A DNA stretch of 7,834 nt from Bacteroidales bacterium UBA1751 (GTDB lineage: Bacteria; Bacteroidota; Bacteroidia; Bacteroidales; UBA932), in the NCBI GenBank assembly GCA_002315995.1, contig DCHN01000020.1, positions 1 through 7,834 of the forward strand, read 5' to 3'. Every line of letters starts with the position of its first letter. Positions within the stretch are counted from its first letter, which is position 1. This document shows, piece by piece, positions 1 to 6,008 of this stretch. The notes below the pieces were generated by a model that worked only from the letters and a program-made list of their open reading frames with translations, was not told the origin of the DNA and did not search any database. A program made the position numbers and the translations under genes.

Positions 1-1
1 C

Positions 2-220
2 CACGACGCATGGCATGCTCTGCAGACATCTGAAACGCCGGTGAGTGTCATAGGTGAACTGCAGGAAGAGGCAAATGGTAGTTACTCTCATTCCAGAGTG
101 TGCTCAAAGGGTGGTGCTTATTACAACTTTTCCAGCATCCTCCACTATGGTTGGGGCAGGTGCGATTTTACACATTTGAGGGAGAAAATGGAATCACATA
201 ATGGCAGGAGAATCGGATAA
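2..220 (+). CDS. Possible C-terminal fragment of an unrecognised protein, cut by the left edge
   Basis: This frame is open from the left edge of the window for 72 codons and ends at TAA (218-220). The other two plus frames close within the first 45 bases. The peptide has ordinary mixed composition, with runs such as SVIGELQEEANG and YYNFSSILHYGWGRC, and shows no membrane segment or signal. I do not recognise a family. An open run of this length is not rare by chance across six frames, so it may be non-coding or the relic of a decayed gene. Its neighbour on the right is a long palindromic repeat rather than another gene, which fits the degraded end of an accessory region. No start can be chosen because it lies outside the window. 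Confidence 0.3.
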   Translation, partial: HDAWHALQTSETPVSVIGELQEEANGSYSHSRVCSKGGAYYNFSSILHYGWGRCDFTHLREKMESHNGRRIG

Positions 221-231
221 TGCTCTCTTTT

Positions 232-423
232 GAAAATATATATGTGATGTCCAACGGCTCCGGTTGAGCGCCTGGTGGCATTGCAAAAACGGGACGCTGC
301 GGAACTCGCTCTTTTAGCCTTGCCTTTGGCAAGCCTAACGATGCTCAAACAGTCCTCGCGTTTTTCCCCGTTTTCGCAACGCCGCGCTCAAAGTCGCCTT
401 TTGGACTTCACATACATATTTTC
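232..423 (-). repeat. Long imperfect inverted repeat, about 190 bases, folding as a hairpin
   Basis: The left arm starts with GAAAATAT at 232 and the right arm ends with ATATTTTC at 423, symmetrical about position 327. Matching blocks from outside in (minus-strand sense) are GTGA-x-GTCCAA, GGC, TTGAGCGC, a 17-base block GGCGTTGCGAAAACGGG against CCCGTTTTTGCAATGCC, GGACT against AGTTC, and a terminal stem of AGGCTTGCC and GGCAAGGCT around the loop AAA (325-327). In minus-strand RNA the two differences in the 17-base block become G-U wobbles, whereas in plus-strand RNA they are A-C mismatches, so the fold favours minus-strand transcription. It may be a MITE-like or REP-like dispersed element, or a structured RNA. 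No clear target-site duplication is seen. The symmetry is observed; the function is inferred. Confidence 0.6.
316..336 (-). other. Apical stem-loop of the inverted repeat
   Basis: CTTGCC (319-324) and GGCAAG (328-333) are perfectly complementary around the three-base loop TTT. The stem extends outward with one mismatch to about nine base pairs. It sits at the symmetry centre of the larger inverted repeat and is not followed by a T-run on either strand, so it does not look like a simple intrinsic terminator. Confidence 0.55.
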
Positions 424-674
424 CTCATTTTCCCCAGACGCAACAACCGGCTGAGTAAGTGGACCATTAATAGCCCACATATTGTAGCTGCCGAAAGACC
501 TTTAGGGCTTTATTATTGGCTTGTTATAGACCATACAGATAGAGCAATTACCCTTATAGTTATCTGTCCTTATATATTTCATCAGCTATTGCCTTGAACA
601 CATGCGTAGCTGTAGTGACTCTGTACCCTATAAGGGGAAGTTTACACCCCCCAACAGGAGAATCACCGGGTTCT
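424..674. other. Intergenic stretch without a convincing gene
   Basis: These 251 bases lie beyond the 3' end of the minus-strand outer-membrane gene. I see no tRNA, no rRNA and no coding frame of quality. The only structure found is a seven-base inverted repeat, ACAGATA (535-541) with TATCTGT (561-567), enclosing 19 bases, and a weak imperfect AAAGACCT/AGGGCTTT pair near 495-512. Neither has a T-run, so I cannot identify the terminator of the upstream minus-strand transcript. TTG-initiated frames here, such as one beginning at 594, run antisense across the end of the outer-membrane gene and are not credible. Confidence 0.5.
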
Positions 675-2216
675 CTAGAATCTCAAACCGAATGTAAGGA
701 GCACTTTGTCGGCACCGAATTTGGTGTTGCCCCAAGGTGCGTCGCTGGAGTTGTAGAGTCTGTAGGCGCTCTCAGCCTTGCCTATTATGCGCTGGTATGC
801 AAGGTCAATGAAGAAGCCCGATGCAGTTGAGAAGCCCAAGCCGGCAGATGCAAGCGACATGTTATCTTCTGCAAGTGAATAATCCTTTGAGATGCCGCTG
901 CCATAATACTGGTAGCCAGCCCTTACAGAGAGTCCCATAGGGAAATTCACCTCGGCACCTGCTCTAATGATGTTGGATACCTTGGCGTACTCCTTTATTT
1001 TGTCATTCTCATAACTCCAGTCAATATTGTTTGAAGATGAATATTTCATTGAAGAGTAGTCAACCATTTGATAATCAAGACTCAGAACAGCCATTTTAGC
1101 TATTGTTACAGCCACGCCGGCATTGAATCTGAAAGGAGACCTGAGCCTGTAGTTGAAAGATTGTACAGGAGAGTATTCAGAGTATCTCTTCCCGTCATTG
1201 AATTCCGATATCATGGCCATATCGGAACTGGTGGAGAGCCACATCCAGGTAGGAGTCTGAATAGCGGCGCCGAATCTTATGAAAGGTGCAGGAACATATA
1301 TAAGTCCAGCCTTAAGATTAATACCTGTTCCGTTGGTGGTTTCATAATAACTCTGCTCAAAGCTACTGAAGCCTGAGTTGCAGGCCAGTGAATTCACAGC
1401 ATTTTCATAATAGTACTGTGACACTCTCCTGTAAATCGATTGAAAGCCGAAGTTGAAGCCGAGATAGAGTTTGTCGTCAAAGTTCATTCCGAAGTTAAGG
1501 TCTATTTGCGTATTGCTTCCAGTCTGAACACTTGAGAAACTCTGGTTCACAGGCGATGCCATATAAATTACCTTCTGCTCGTCGTCAAGGTTTTCAATGG
1601 CGGCAAAATAGTCCTGAGAACTGTCTGGCAGAGGATCTATGAGAAAAGTTTTGTACGCCTGAACGCAATTCCAAGGAACATTGTTCCAATAGGCATTTGA
1701 CCCCTCCATAAGTGAAGAATCATAACCCTGAGCGCTGTTTGCTGTAGCTTGAAGCCAGCTGCTGCCAACATTGGATGCCCCGGCAACATAACTCTGGGTG
1801 AATTCATTCATCTTGTTCAATACCACTCCGAATGAAAAGGCCTTAACCGATGAGCCCACAACATCGTATGTTCCCACATACCCGGCGTTTGAGATGCCGA
1901 AACGTGTTTTGTTTGCATCAGATGAAAATCCGCCATAATTGGTAGATGAATTTGTAATATTCAGTCCTGGAGTTATTCCAATCTCGCTATAGCTGTTCAC
2001 GGCCGAACCCGCCGGATTCAACCATATTGAACCCATATCTCCACCCAGCGCGGTGAAGGCATTACCCATGGCAACGCTCCTCGCTGTTCCGTCAGGATTC
2101 TGCTGGCTGAAAGAATATGCATCCCATATTCCCTGAGCTTCTGCCTGCAATGAAAGTGATGTAAGGAGAATGGCGGCTGCCATTCCAGAAATATATTTTT
2201 TCATGTTCGGTTTCAT
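675..2216 (-). CDS. OmpP1/FadL-family outer-membrane beta-barrel protein
   Basis: This is predicted to be an outer-membrane transport-type barrel related to FadL/TodX/OmpP1, which move hydrophobic compounds across the outer membrane; relatives in Bacteroidetes are often labelled hemin receptor. From the first ATG (2216) it has 513 residues. A signal peptide runs to about residue 27, with a hydrophobic core AAAILLTSLSL and probable cleavage AEA|Q. Next comes the family's N-terminal signature: GTARSVAMGNAFTALGGD (about 43-60), then WLNPAG (65-70). The rest alternates polar and aromatic residues as in beta-strands and ends LLTFGLRF with a terminal Phe, typical of barrel insertion signals. A longer frame starts at TTG (2255), but it places 13 extra residues before the signal peptide and was rejected; ATG at 2204 (MKKYISG) is an equally plausible start. 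It lies 80 bases downstream of the lipoprotein gene, probably co-transcribed. The substrate is unknown. Confidence 0.85.
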   Translation of the reverse strand: MKPNMKKYISGMAAAILLTSLSLQAEAQGIWDAYSFSQQNPDGTARSVAMGNAFTALGGDMGSIWLNPAGSAVNSYSEIGITPGLNITNSSTNYGGFSSDANKTRFGISNAGYVGTYDVVGSSVKAFSFGVVLNKMNEFTQSYVAGASNVGSSWLQATANSAQGYDSSLMEGSNAYWNNVPWNCVQAYKTFLIDPLPDSSQDYFAAIENLDDEQKVIYMASPVNQSFSSVQTGSNTQIDLNFGMNFDDKLYLGFNFGFQSIYRRVSQYYYENAVNSLACNSGFSSFEQSYYETTNGTGINLKAGLIYVPAPFIRFGAAIQTPTWMWLSTSSDMAMISEFNDGKRYSEYSPVQSFNYRLRSPFRFNAGVAVTIAKMAVLSLDYQMVDYSSMKYSSSNNIDWSYENDKIKEYAKVSNIIRAGAEVNFPMGLSVRAGYQYYGSGISKDYSLAEDNMSLASAGLGFSTASGFFIDLAYQRIIGKAESAYRLYNSSDAPWGNTKFGADKVLLTFGLRF

Positions 2217-2296
2217 TTTTCCAATTATTTGTTGTGTCAAAAACGCCGTTTTCAAAATTGCCGAATACCGCCTATGCGATTCACGAATTCACTCCT

Positions 2297-3640
2297 CTAC
2301 CTGCGATAGACTCCGCCTCCACCGCCTCCCGATGGAGCTGAATGTCCGCCACCGCCGGAGAAACCCCCACCGCCGGAGAAGCCACCTCCACCGGAAAATC
2401 CTCCGCCAGATGGTGCTGAATAACTTCTCTGATACTGCGTGCCACTATTATTATTGTTGTAGTTGCTGCGCTGCTGATTGCTGTAACTGCTCTGCTGACT
2501 GCTTCCGTTACCGTTATTGTAGTAGTTGCTGTTTGATCTGCCGTTTCCTGACGATGTTGAGGACTTTGTGGCAGATGAATTTGAACCACCATTCCTATTG
2601 TTTGAGTTCACAGAAGAGTTTCCGGAGTTGTTGCTTCTTCCGGTGCGCCTGTAAGTGTATCCACCATTACCACCGTTTACATTGCCGGAGCCTGATGAAT
2701 AACCTCCAACACCTATATATCCGCCGCTGCTCATAGCCTCACGCTCCTTTATATCCTGACGGCTCTCGTTAATGGATTGCGAATAGCTCTTGACTCTTCT
2801 GTAAGAGGTTGTACTGCTTCCACCAACGTCTTGCTGCTGAGCACTCTTTGTCTGGCCCCCCGAATTTACATTTGAATATGCAGAACGCCCGTTTCCACTT
2901 GAAACGCCCTCAGCGCCCCTGATTACAGTTGAACCGGTTCTTACGCCGTACCCTCTTCCGCCTGATGCAGGTTCAGACCATACACTTCCACCTCTTGCTC
3001 CGTATGCAACAGGTCTGCTGTAATAATATGGACGCCATGGTCCCGGACCAGGACCCCAAGGATGATACGGTCCCCAAGGATGGTATGGGCCCCAAGGGTG
3101 ATATGGGTAAGGATGCCAAGGATAATATGGGTGATACCACCATATAGGGTCTCGCCAGTACCAGCCCCACCAAGGGTTGTAGAATGGAGCAAAACTGAAC
3201 GACCACCACCCCCATGAATAGGTGAAGCAGGCGTAATTCCAAGGATTGTAGCCATAATAGTTGTTCACAACCGTTGTTGTGGTTGTCTGTGGCTTTTCAT
3301 ATTTCTCCTTGTCGAACTTCTTCAGTTTTGCCTCATAGCTGGTGTCTGCTGCAACGTATGTTGAATCATTGAGGAACGCCAGCAGTGAATCAGAGAGTGC
3401 GCTTCCCCTGGAATAGGAATCGCCACTGGAGTTTGCCGCCACATCGAGCGCATTCACAACTGAAGCGGCTGCAGTGGTTGCACCGGTTGAAGATGTATAT
3501 GTTCTGCTCTGTGTGCCAGCCCCGGAACCATATATTCCATTTGTATAATATGACGAATTATAGGCGCTGCCACATCCACACAAAGCTGCCATAAGCAGCG
3601 AAGCAAGTGGAAATTTGGAAATTGTCATGAACTTTTTCAT
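2297..3640 (-). CDS. Low-complexity lipoprotein, Tyr/Trp/His/Pro-rich core and Gly/Asn/Ser-rich tail
   Basis: I do not recognise a functional family. The 447-residue product begins with a lipoprotein signal: charged MKK, a hydrophobic core FPLASLLMAAL, and the lipobox LCGC with Cys23 as the likely lipidated residue. No K-D/E-type surface-export motif follows Cys23, so a periplasm-facing location is slightly favoured. Residues about 26-100 are Ser/Thr/Ala-rich; 101-118 are charged; 127-212 are dominated by Tyr, Trp, Pro and His, with three YHPWGP units at 180-197. Residues 213-330 are Gly/Ser-rich; 331-406 are Asn/Ser/Gln/Gly/Tyr-rich and probably disordered. Residues 408-441 hold three FSGGGG units flanked by SAPSGGG copies, and the protein ends VYRR. 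The start ATG at 3640 is preceded by AGGAGGG and a promoter match. The downstream partner is the OmpP1/FadL protein, which suggests a joint envelope role; this is inference. Confidence 0.82.
   Translation of the reverse strand: MKKFMTISKFPLASLLMAALCGCGSAYNSSYYTNGIYGSGAGTQSRTYTSSTGATTAAASVVNALDVAANSSGDSYSRGSALSDSLLAFLNDSTYVAADTSYEAKLKKFDKEKYEKPQTTTTTVVNNYYGYNPWNYACFTYSWGWWSFSFAPFYNPWWGWYWRDPIWWYHPYYPWHPYPYHPWGPYHPWGPYHPWGPGPGPWRPYYYSRPVAYGARGGSVWSEPASGGRGYGVRTGSTVIRGAEGVSSGNGRSAYSNVNSGGQTKSAQQQDVGGSSTTSYRRVKSYSQSINESRQDIKEREAMSSGGYIGVGGYSSGSGNVNGGNGGYTYRRTGRSNNSGNSSVNSNNRNGGSNSSATKSSTSSGNGRSNSNYYNNGNGSSQQSSYSNQQRSNYNNNNSGTQYQRSYSAPSGGGFSGGGGFSGGGGFSGGGGHSAPSGGGGGGVYRR
2345..2398 (-). repeat. 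Three tandem 18-base units encoding FSGGGG
   Basis: Codons 415-432 of the lipoprotein are three consecutive copies of Phe-Ser-Gly-Gly-Gly-Gly. The DNA units are near-identical, reading on the plus strand as variants of CCACCGCCGGAGAA. The array sits in a Gly-rich tail bracketed by two SAPSGGG copies, so copy number may vary between strains by slippage or recombination. Confidence 0.75.
3050..3103 (-). repeat. Three tandem 18-base units encoding YHPWGP
   Basis: Codons 180-197 of the lipoprotein are three back-to-back copies of Tyr-His-Pro-Trp-Gly-Pro. The plus-strand DNA reads as diverged 18-base units containing CCCCAAGGATG-type cores. Related but irregular Pro/Trp/His/Tyr sequence extends on the N-terminal side (about codons 153-179), suggesting the whole aromatic core grew by repeat expansion and drift. 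Confidence 0.75.
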
Positions 3641-3646
3641 AATTTA

Positions 3647-3653
3647 CCCTCCT
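3647..3653 (-). promoter_or_regulatory. Strong Shine-Dalgarno site for the lipoprotein gene
   Basis: The minus strand reads AGGAGGG followed by six bases and then ATG (3640-3638). This is a near-ideal anti-16S match with good spacing and it fixes the lipoprotein start. Bacteroidetes genes usually lack such sites, and the other starts in this window do not show one this strong. Confidence 0.6.
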
Positions 3654-3699
3654 GCGCTTGATAATTTTTGTATTTTTGCCAATTAAATAATTGTAACTA

Positions 3700-3730
3700 C
3701 AAAAATATCAAAAAATATACCAATTTCAAT
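3700..3730 (-). promoter_or_regulatory. Bacteroidetes-type promoter for the lipoprotein/outer-membrane gene pair
   Basis: On the minus strand, ATTG (3730-3727) is followed after 19 bases by TATTTTTG (3707-3700). The second element matches the Bacteroidetes -7 consensus TAnnTTTG exactly, and the first matches the -33 TTTG element in three of four bases with the expected spacing. The inferred transcription start near 3695 would give a leader of about 55 bases carrying the AGGAGGG site. The region is A/T-rich throughout, so a chance match is possible. Confidence 0.5.
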
Positions 3731-3737
3731 TTAAGTT

Positions 3738-5216
3738 ATGGCAAAAGAGGTAACGAACAGGGAGGATAACTATTCACAGTGGTACAACAATCTGGTGGTA
3801 AAGGCCGATTTGGCAGAGCAGTCTGCGGTAAGAGGATGTATGGTAATCAAGCCTTACGGGTATGCTATTTGGGAGAAGATGCAGCAACAGCTTGACAAGA
3901 TGTTCAAGCAGACTGGACATGTAAATGCATATTTCCCGCTCTTCATTCCAAAGTCATTTCTGAGCAAGGAGGCTGAGCATGTTGAGGGGTTTGCGAAGGA
4001 GTGTGCTGTTGTAACCCACCACAGGCTCATGACCAATCCGAACGGCCCTGGCGTAGTTGTTGACCCTTCAGCCAAACTTGAAGAGGAGCTTATTGTAAGA
4101 CCAACTTCAGAGACCATTATTTGGAACACCTACAAGAATTGGATAACATCATACAGAGATCTTCCTATTCTCTGCAACCAGTGGGCCAACGTAGTACGTT
4201 GGGAGATGAGAACAAGGCTTTTCCTCCGCACGGCGGAATTCCTCTGGCAGGAGGGACATACCGCACATGCTACAAAAGAGGAGGCAATAGCAGAGGCAGA
4301 GAAGATGATAAATGTTTATGCAACCTTTGCAAGAGAGTATATGTCCCTTCCTGTTGTTGTTGGAAAGAAGAGCGAAACCGAGAGATTCGCAGGTGCTCTT
4401 GACACCCTTTGCATAGAGGCAATGATGCAGGATGGAAAGGCTCTTCAGGCCGGCACATCGCACTTCCTCGGCCAGAACTTCGCAAAGGCATTTGATGTGA
4501 AGTTCTCAAGCAAGGAGGGAACCCTGGACTATGTATGGGCTACCTCATGGGGTGTATCAACACGTCTTATGGGTGCTCTCATAATGGCTCATTCAGACAA
4601 CAACGGACTTGTGCTTCCTCCAAAACTTGCACCTATTCACGTGGTAATGGTCCCTATTTTCAAGACCCAGGAGGAGAATGCCGCAATAATTGAAAAAATG
4701 GAGTCGCTCAAGAAGGAGCTCGAAGCAAAGGGCCTCACCGTAAAGATTGACAATAGGGATACCGTAAGAAGCGGTTTCAAATTTGCAGAATGGGAGCTCA
4801 AGGGGGTACCTGTTAGAGTTGCAATAGGACCAAGGGATCTTCAGAACGGTACAGTTGAAATTGCAAGAAGAGATACCCTTACAAAAGAGTCAATGGGCAT
4901 TGATGGTTGCGTTGAGCATATCGTAGGCCTTATGGAGCAGATACAGAAGAATATCTACGACAAGGCAATGAACTATCGCAGTGAAAAGACAGTTAAAGTT
5001 GACACCTGGGAGGAGTTCAAGGTTAAGATTGAAGAGGGAGGCTTCCTCCTCTGCCACTGGGACGGCACAGCAGAGACCGAGGAGAAGATAAAGGAGGAGA
5101 CCAAGGCAACAATACGTTGTATTCCTCTGGATTCCTTCGTTTGCGAGGAGGAGGGCAAGTGTATTTACAGTGGCAAGCCTTCGCACCGCAGAGTTATATT
5201 TGCAAGAGCATATTAA
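3738..5216 (+). CDS. proS: Prolyl-tRNA synthetase, archaeal/eukaryotic type (ProS type 3)
   Basis: This enzyme charges tRNA-Pro with proline using ATP in the cytoplasm. The 492-residue length and domain order match the short class II form without the bacterial editing insertion. Motif 1 lies near 36-70 (VIKPYGYAIWEKM, then YFPLFIP). RPTSET (121-126) is the proline/ATP-site TXE loop. Motif 2 runs over about 147-175 with RWE (154-156) and FRTAEFLWQEGHT-like sequence (LRTAEFLWQEGHT). AGTSHFLGQNFAKAF (238-252) is the substrate-binding segment. Motif 3 is GVSTRLMGALIMAHSDNNG (272-290) with Arg276. The anticodon-binding domain covers about 298-400. The C-terminal domain has Cys439, Cys461, Cys469 and Cys475, which could form the zinc site known in this type, and the chain ends in Ala-Tyr, as expected for the terminal Tyr that reaches the active site in Thermus ProRS. 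It heads the plus-strand gene series. Start ATG at 3738; no strong Shine-Dalgarno. Confidence 0.97.
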   Translation: MAKEVTNREDNYSQWYNNLVVKADLAEQSAVRGCMVIKPYGYAIWEKMQQQLDKMFKQTGHVNAYFPLFIPKSFLSKEAEHVEGFAKECAVVTHHRLMTNPNGPGVVVDPSAKLEEELIVRPTSETIIWNTYKNWITSYRDLPILCNQWANVVRWEMRTRLFLRTAEFLWQEGHTAHATKEEAIAEAEKMINVYATFAREYMSLPVVVGKKSETERFAGALDTLCIEAMMQDGKALQAGTSHFLGQNFAKAFDVKFSSKEGTLDYVWATSWGVSTRLMGALIMAHSDNNGLVLPPKLAPIHVVMVPIFKTQEENAAIIEKMESLKKELEAKGLTVKIDNRDTVRSGFKFAEWELKGVPVRVAIGPRDLQNGTVEIARRDTLTKESMGIDGCVEHIVGLMEQIQKNIYDKAMNYRSEKTVKVDTWEEFKVKIEEGGFLLCHWDGTAETEEKIKEETKATIRCIPLDSFVCEEEGKCIYSGKPSHRRVIFARAY

Positions 5217-5274
5217 AATAATTGATGGTGCAGTTCCAATCAGGCACCGCGCACATTGATATTATATTGAACAC

Positions 5275-5988
5275 ATGGACGCAGACCCGTTACCAAAGAA
5301 TCAGATTCTACTGGCCCTTGAAGAGAAGGCCACTACCAAAGCTATTGTATTTGACCGTACTCTTGAAGAGTTCAACACTCTCAAGGAGGTGTTGAGTGAG
5401 ATGAGCAATGACCTCAACGAAATGCTTGAAGAGATGGAGTTGAAGGTTGATGAGAGACGCCTCAGATTCGAATACCGCGACCGTGGAAAATTCGAGGCTG
5501 AGTTGAAATTTGCTGATGATGTACTTGTATTCAGCATGCACACAGATATCTTTCAGTTCGACCGCGACAGCGCAGTGTGGAAATATCCATACACCAAGGA
5601 TGAAAAACTCAATTCATATTGCGGGATCATAAACGTTTATAACTTCCTCTCTGACTCAATGAAATACAGCAGGTCGGAGGATTTGGGATATATGGTTGCC
5701 CGTCTCTTCATAAACAGGGAGGGAAGTTTCTTCATTGAGGGAAAGAGGCAGAAACGCAACAGAATCTCAAACTTTGGAAAATACACCATTTCAAGAGAGG
5801 AGCTTTGTGCTTTTGTTGAGTCAGCTGTAAAATACACTCTCTCGTTCGACCTTCTTGTTCCTCCGTTTGACCTTGTAAAAGTTGCATCAGTTGAACAGAT
5901 TAATGCAAAAATTGAGAGTTCAAAGATGCGCACAGGTAAACGCATGGGTTACAAGTACAACTCAGACGACGTAATTGAAAACGAATAA
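5275..5988 (+). CDS. Conserved-looking hypothetical protein, 237 residues, cytoplasmic
   Basis: I do not recognise a named family, though it resembles uncharacterised proteins of Bacteroidetes. It has no signal peptide or membrane segment, so it is probably cytoplasmic. Residues about 26-62 are rich in Glu, Leu and Met with heptad-like spacing (LEEFNTLKEVLSEM, LNEMLEEMELKVDE) and may form a coiled coil. A mixed alpha/beta portion follows, with alternating hydrophobic stretches at 73-96 (KFEAELKFADDVLVFSMHTD) and 116-150, a basic patch GKRQKRNR at 156-163, and a C-terminal helix-like region 173-190. The tail (212-237) is charged. It starts 58 bases after proS and ends 20 bases before the DUF3078 gene, so co-transcription is likely. 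ATG at 5275 is the first good start; codon use resembles the neighbours. Confidence 0.82.
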   Translation: MDADPLPKNQILLALEEKATTKAIVFDRTLEEFNTLKEVLSEMSNDLNEMLEEMELKVDERRLRFEYRDRGKFEAELKFADDVLVFSMHTDIFQFDRDSAVWKYPYTKDEKLNSYCGIINVYNFLSDSMKYSRSEDLGYMVARLFINREGSFFIEGKRQKRNRISNFGKYTISREELCAFVESAVKYTLSFDLLVPPFDLVKVASVEQINAKIESSKMRTGKRMGYKYNSDDVIENE

Positions 5989-6008
5989 AAAGAAATAATT
6001 CCGCCCTG

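Noticed and set aside
145..348. Minus-strand 67-residue frame (begins at TTG)
   Set aside because: It lies inside one arm and the loop of the inverted repeat, starts at a non-ATG codon, is rich in Arg/Ala/Ser from the repeat's composition, and shows no ribosome-binding context. The palindrome explains it better.
388..480. Minus-strand 30-codon frame starting at ATG (480)
   Set aside because: It is very short, ends within the right arm of the palindrome, and has no supporting context; chance is a sufficient explanation.
594..830. Plus-strand 78-residue frame
   Set aside because: It starts at TTG and runs antisense through the C-terminal end of the outer-membrane barrel gene, whose terminal strand is convincing.
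2281..2592. Other frames across the Gly/Asn-rich lipoprotein tail
   Set aside because: Repetitive, compositionally biased DNA opens several frames. Only the frame with a signal peptide, lipobox, promoter and Shine-Dalgarno site is credible.
3665..3705. Possible plus-strand promoter for proS
   Set aside because: TATTTTTG occurs at 3671-3678, but no TTTG element lies at the right distance upstream, and other pairings match poorly. The A/T-rich composition makes isolated matches likely.
5227..5248. Hairpin GGTGC/GCACC after proS as a terminator
   Set aside because: The stem is five base pairs with a 12-base loop and no T-run follows, and the downstream gene is only 27 bases further on, so termination is not supported.
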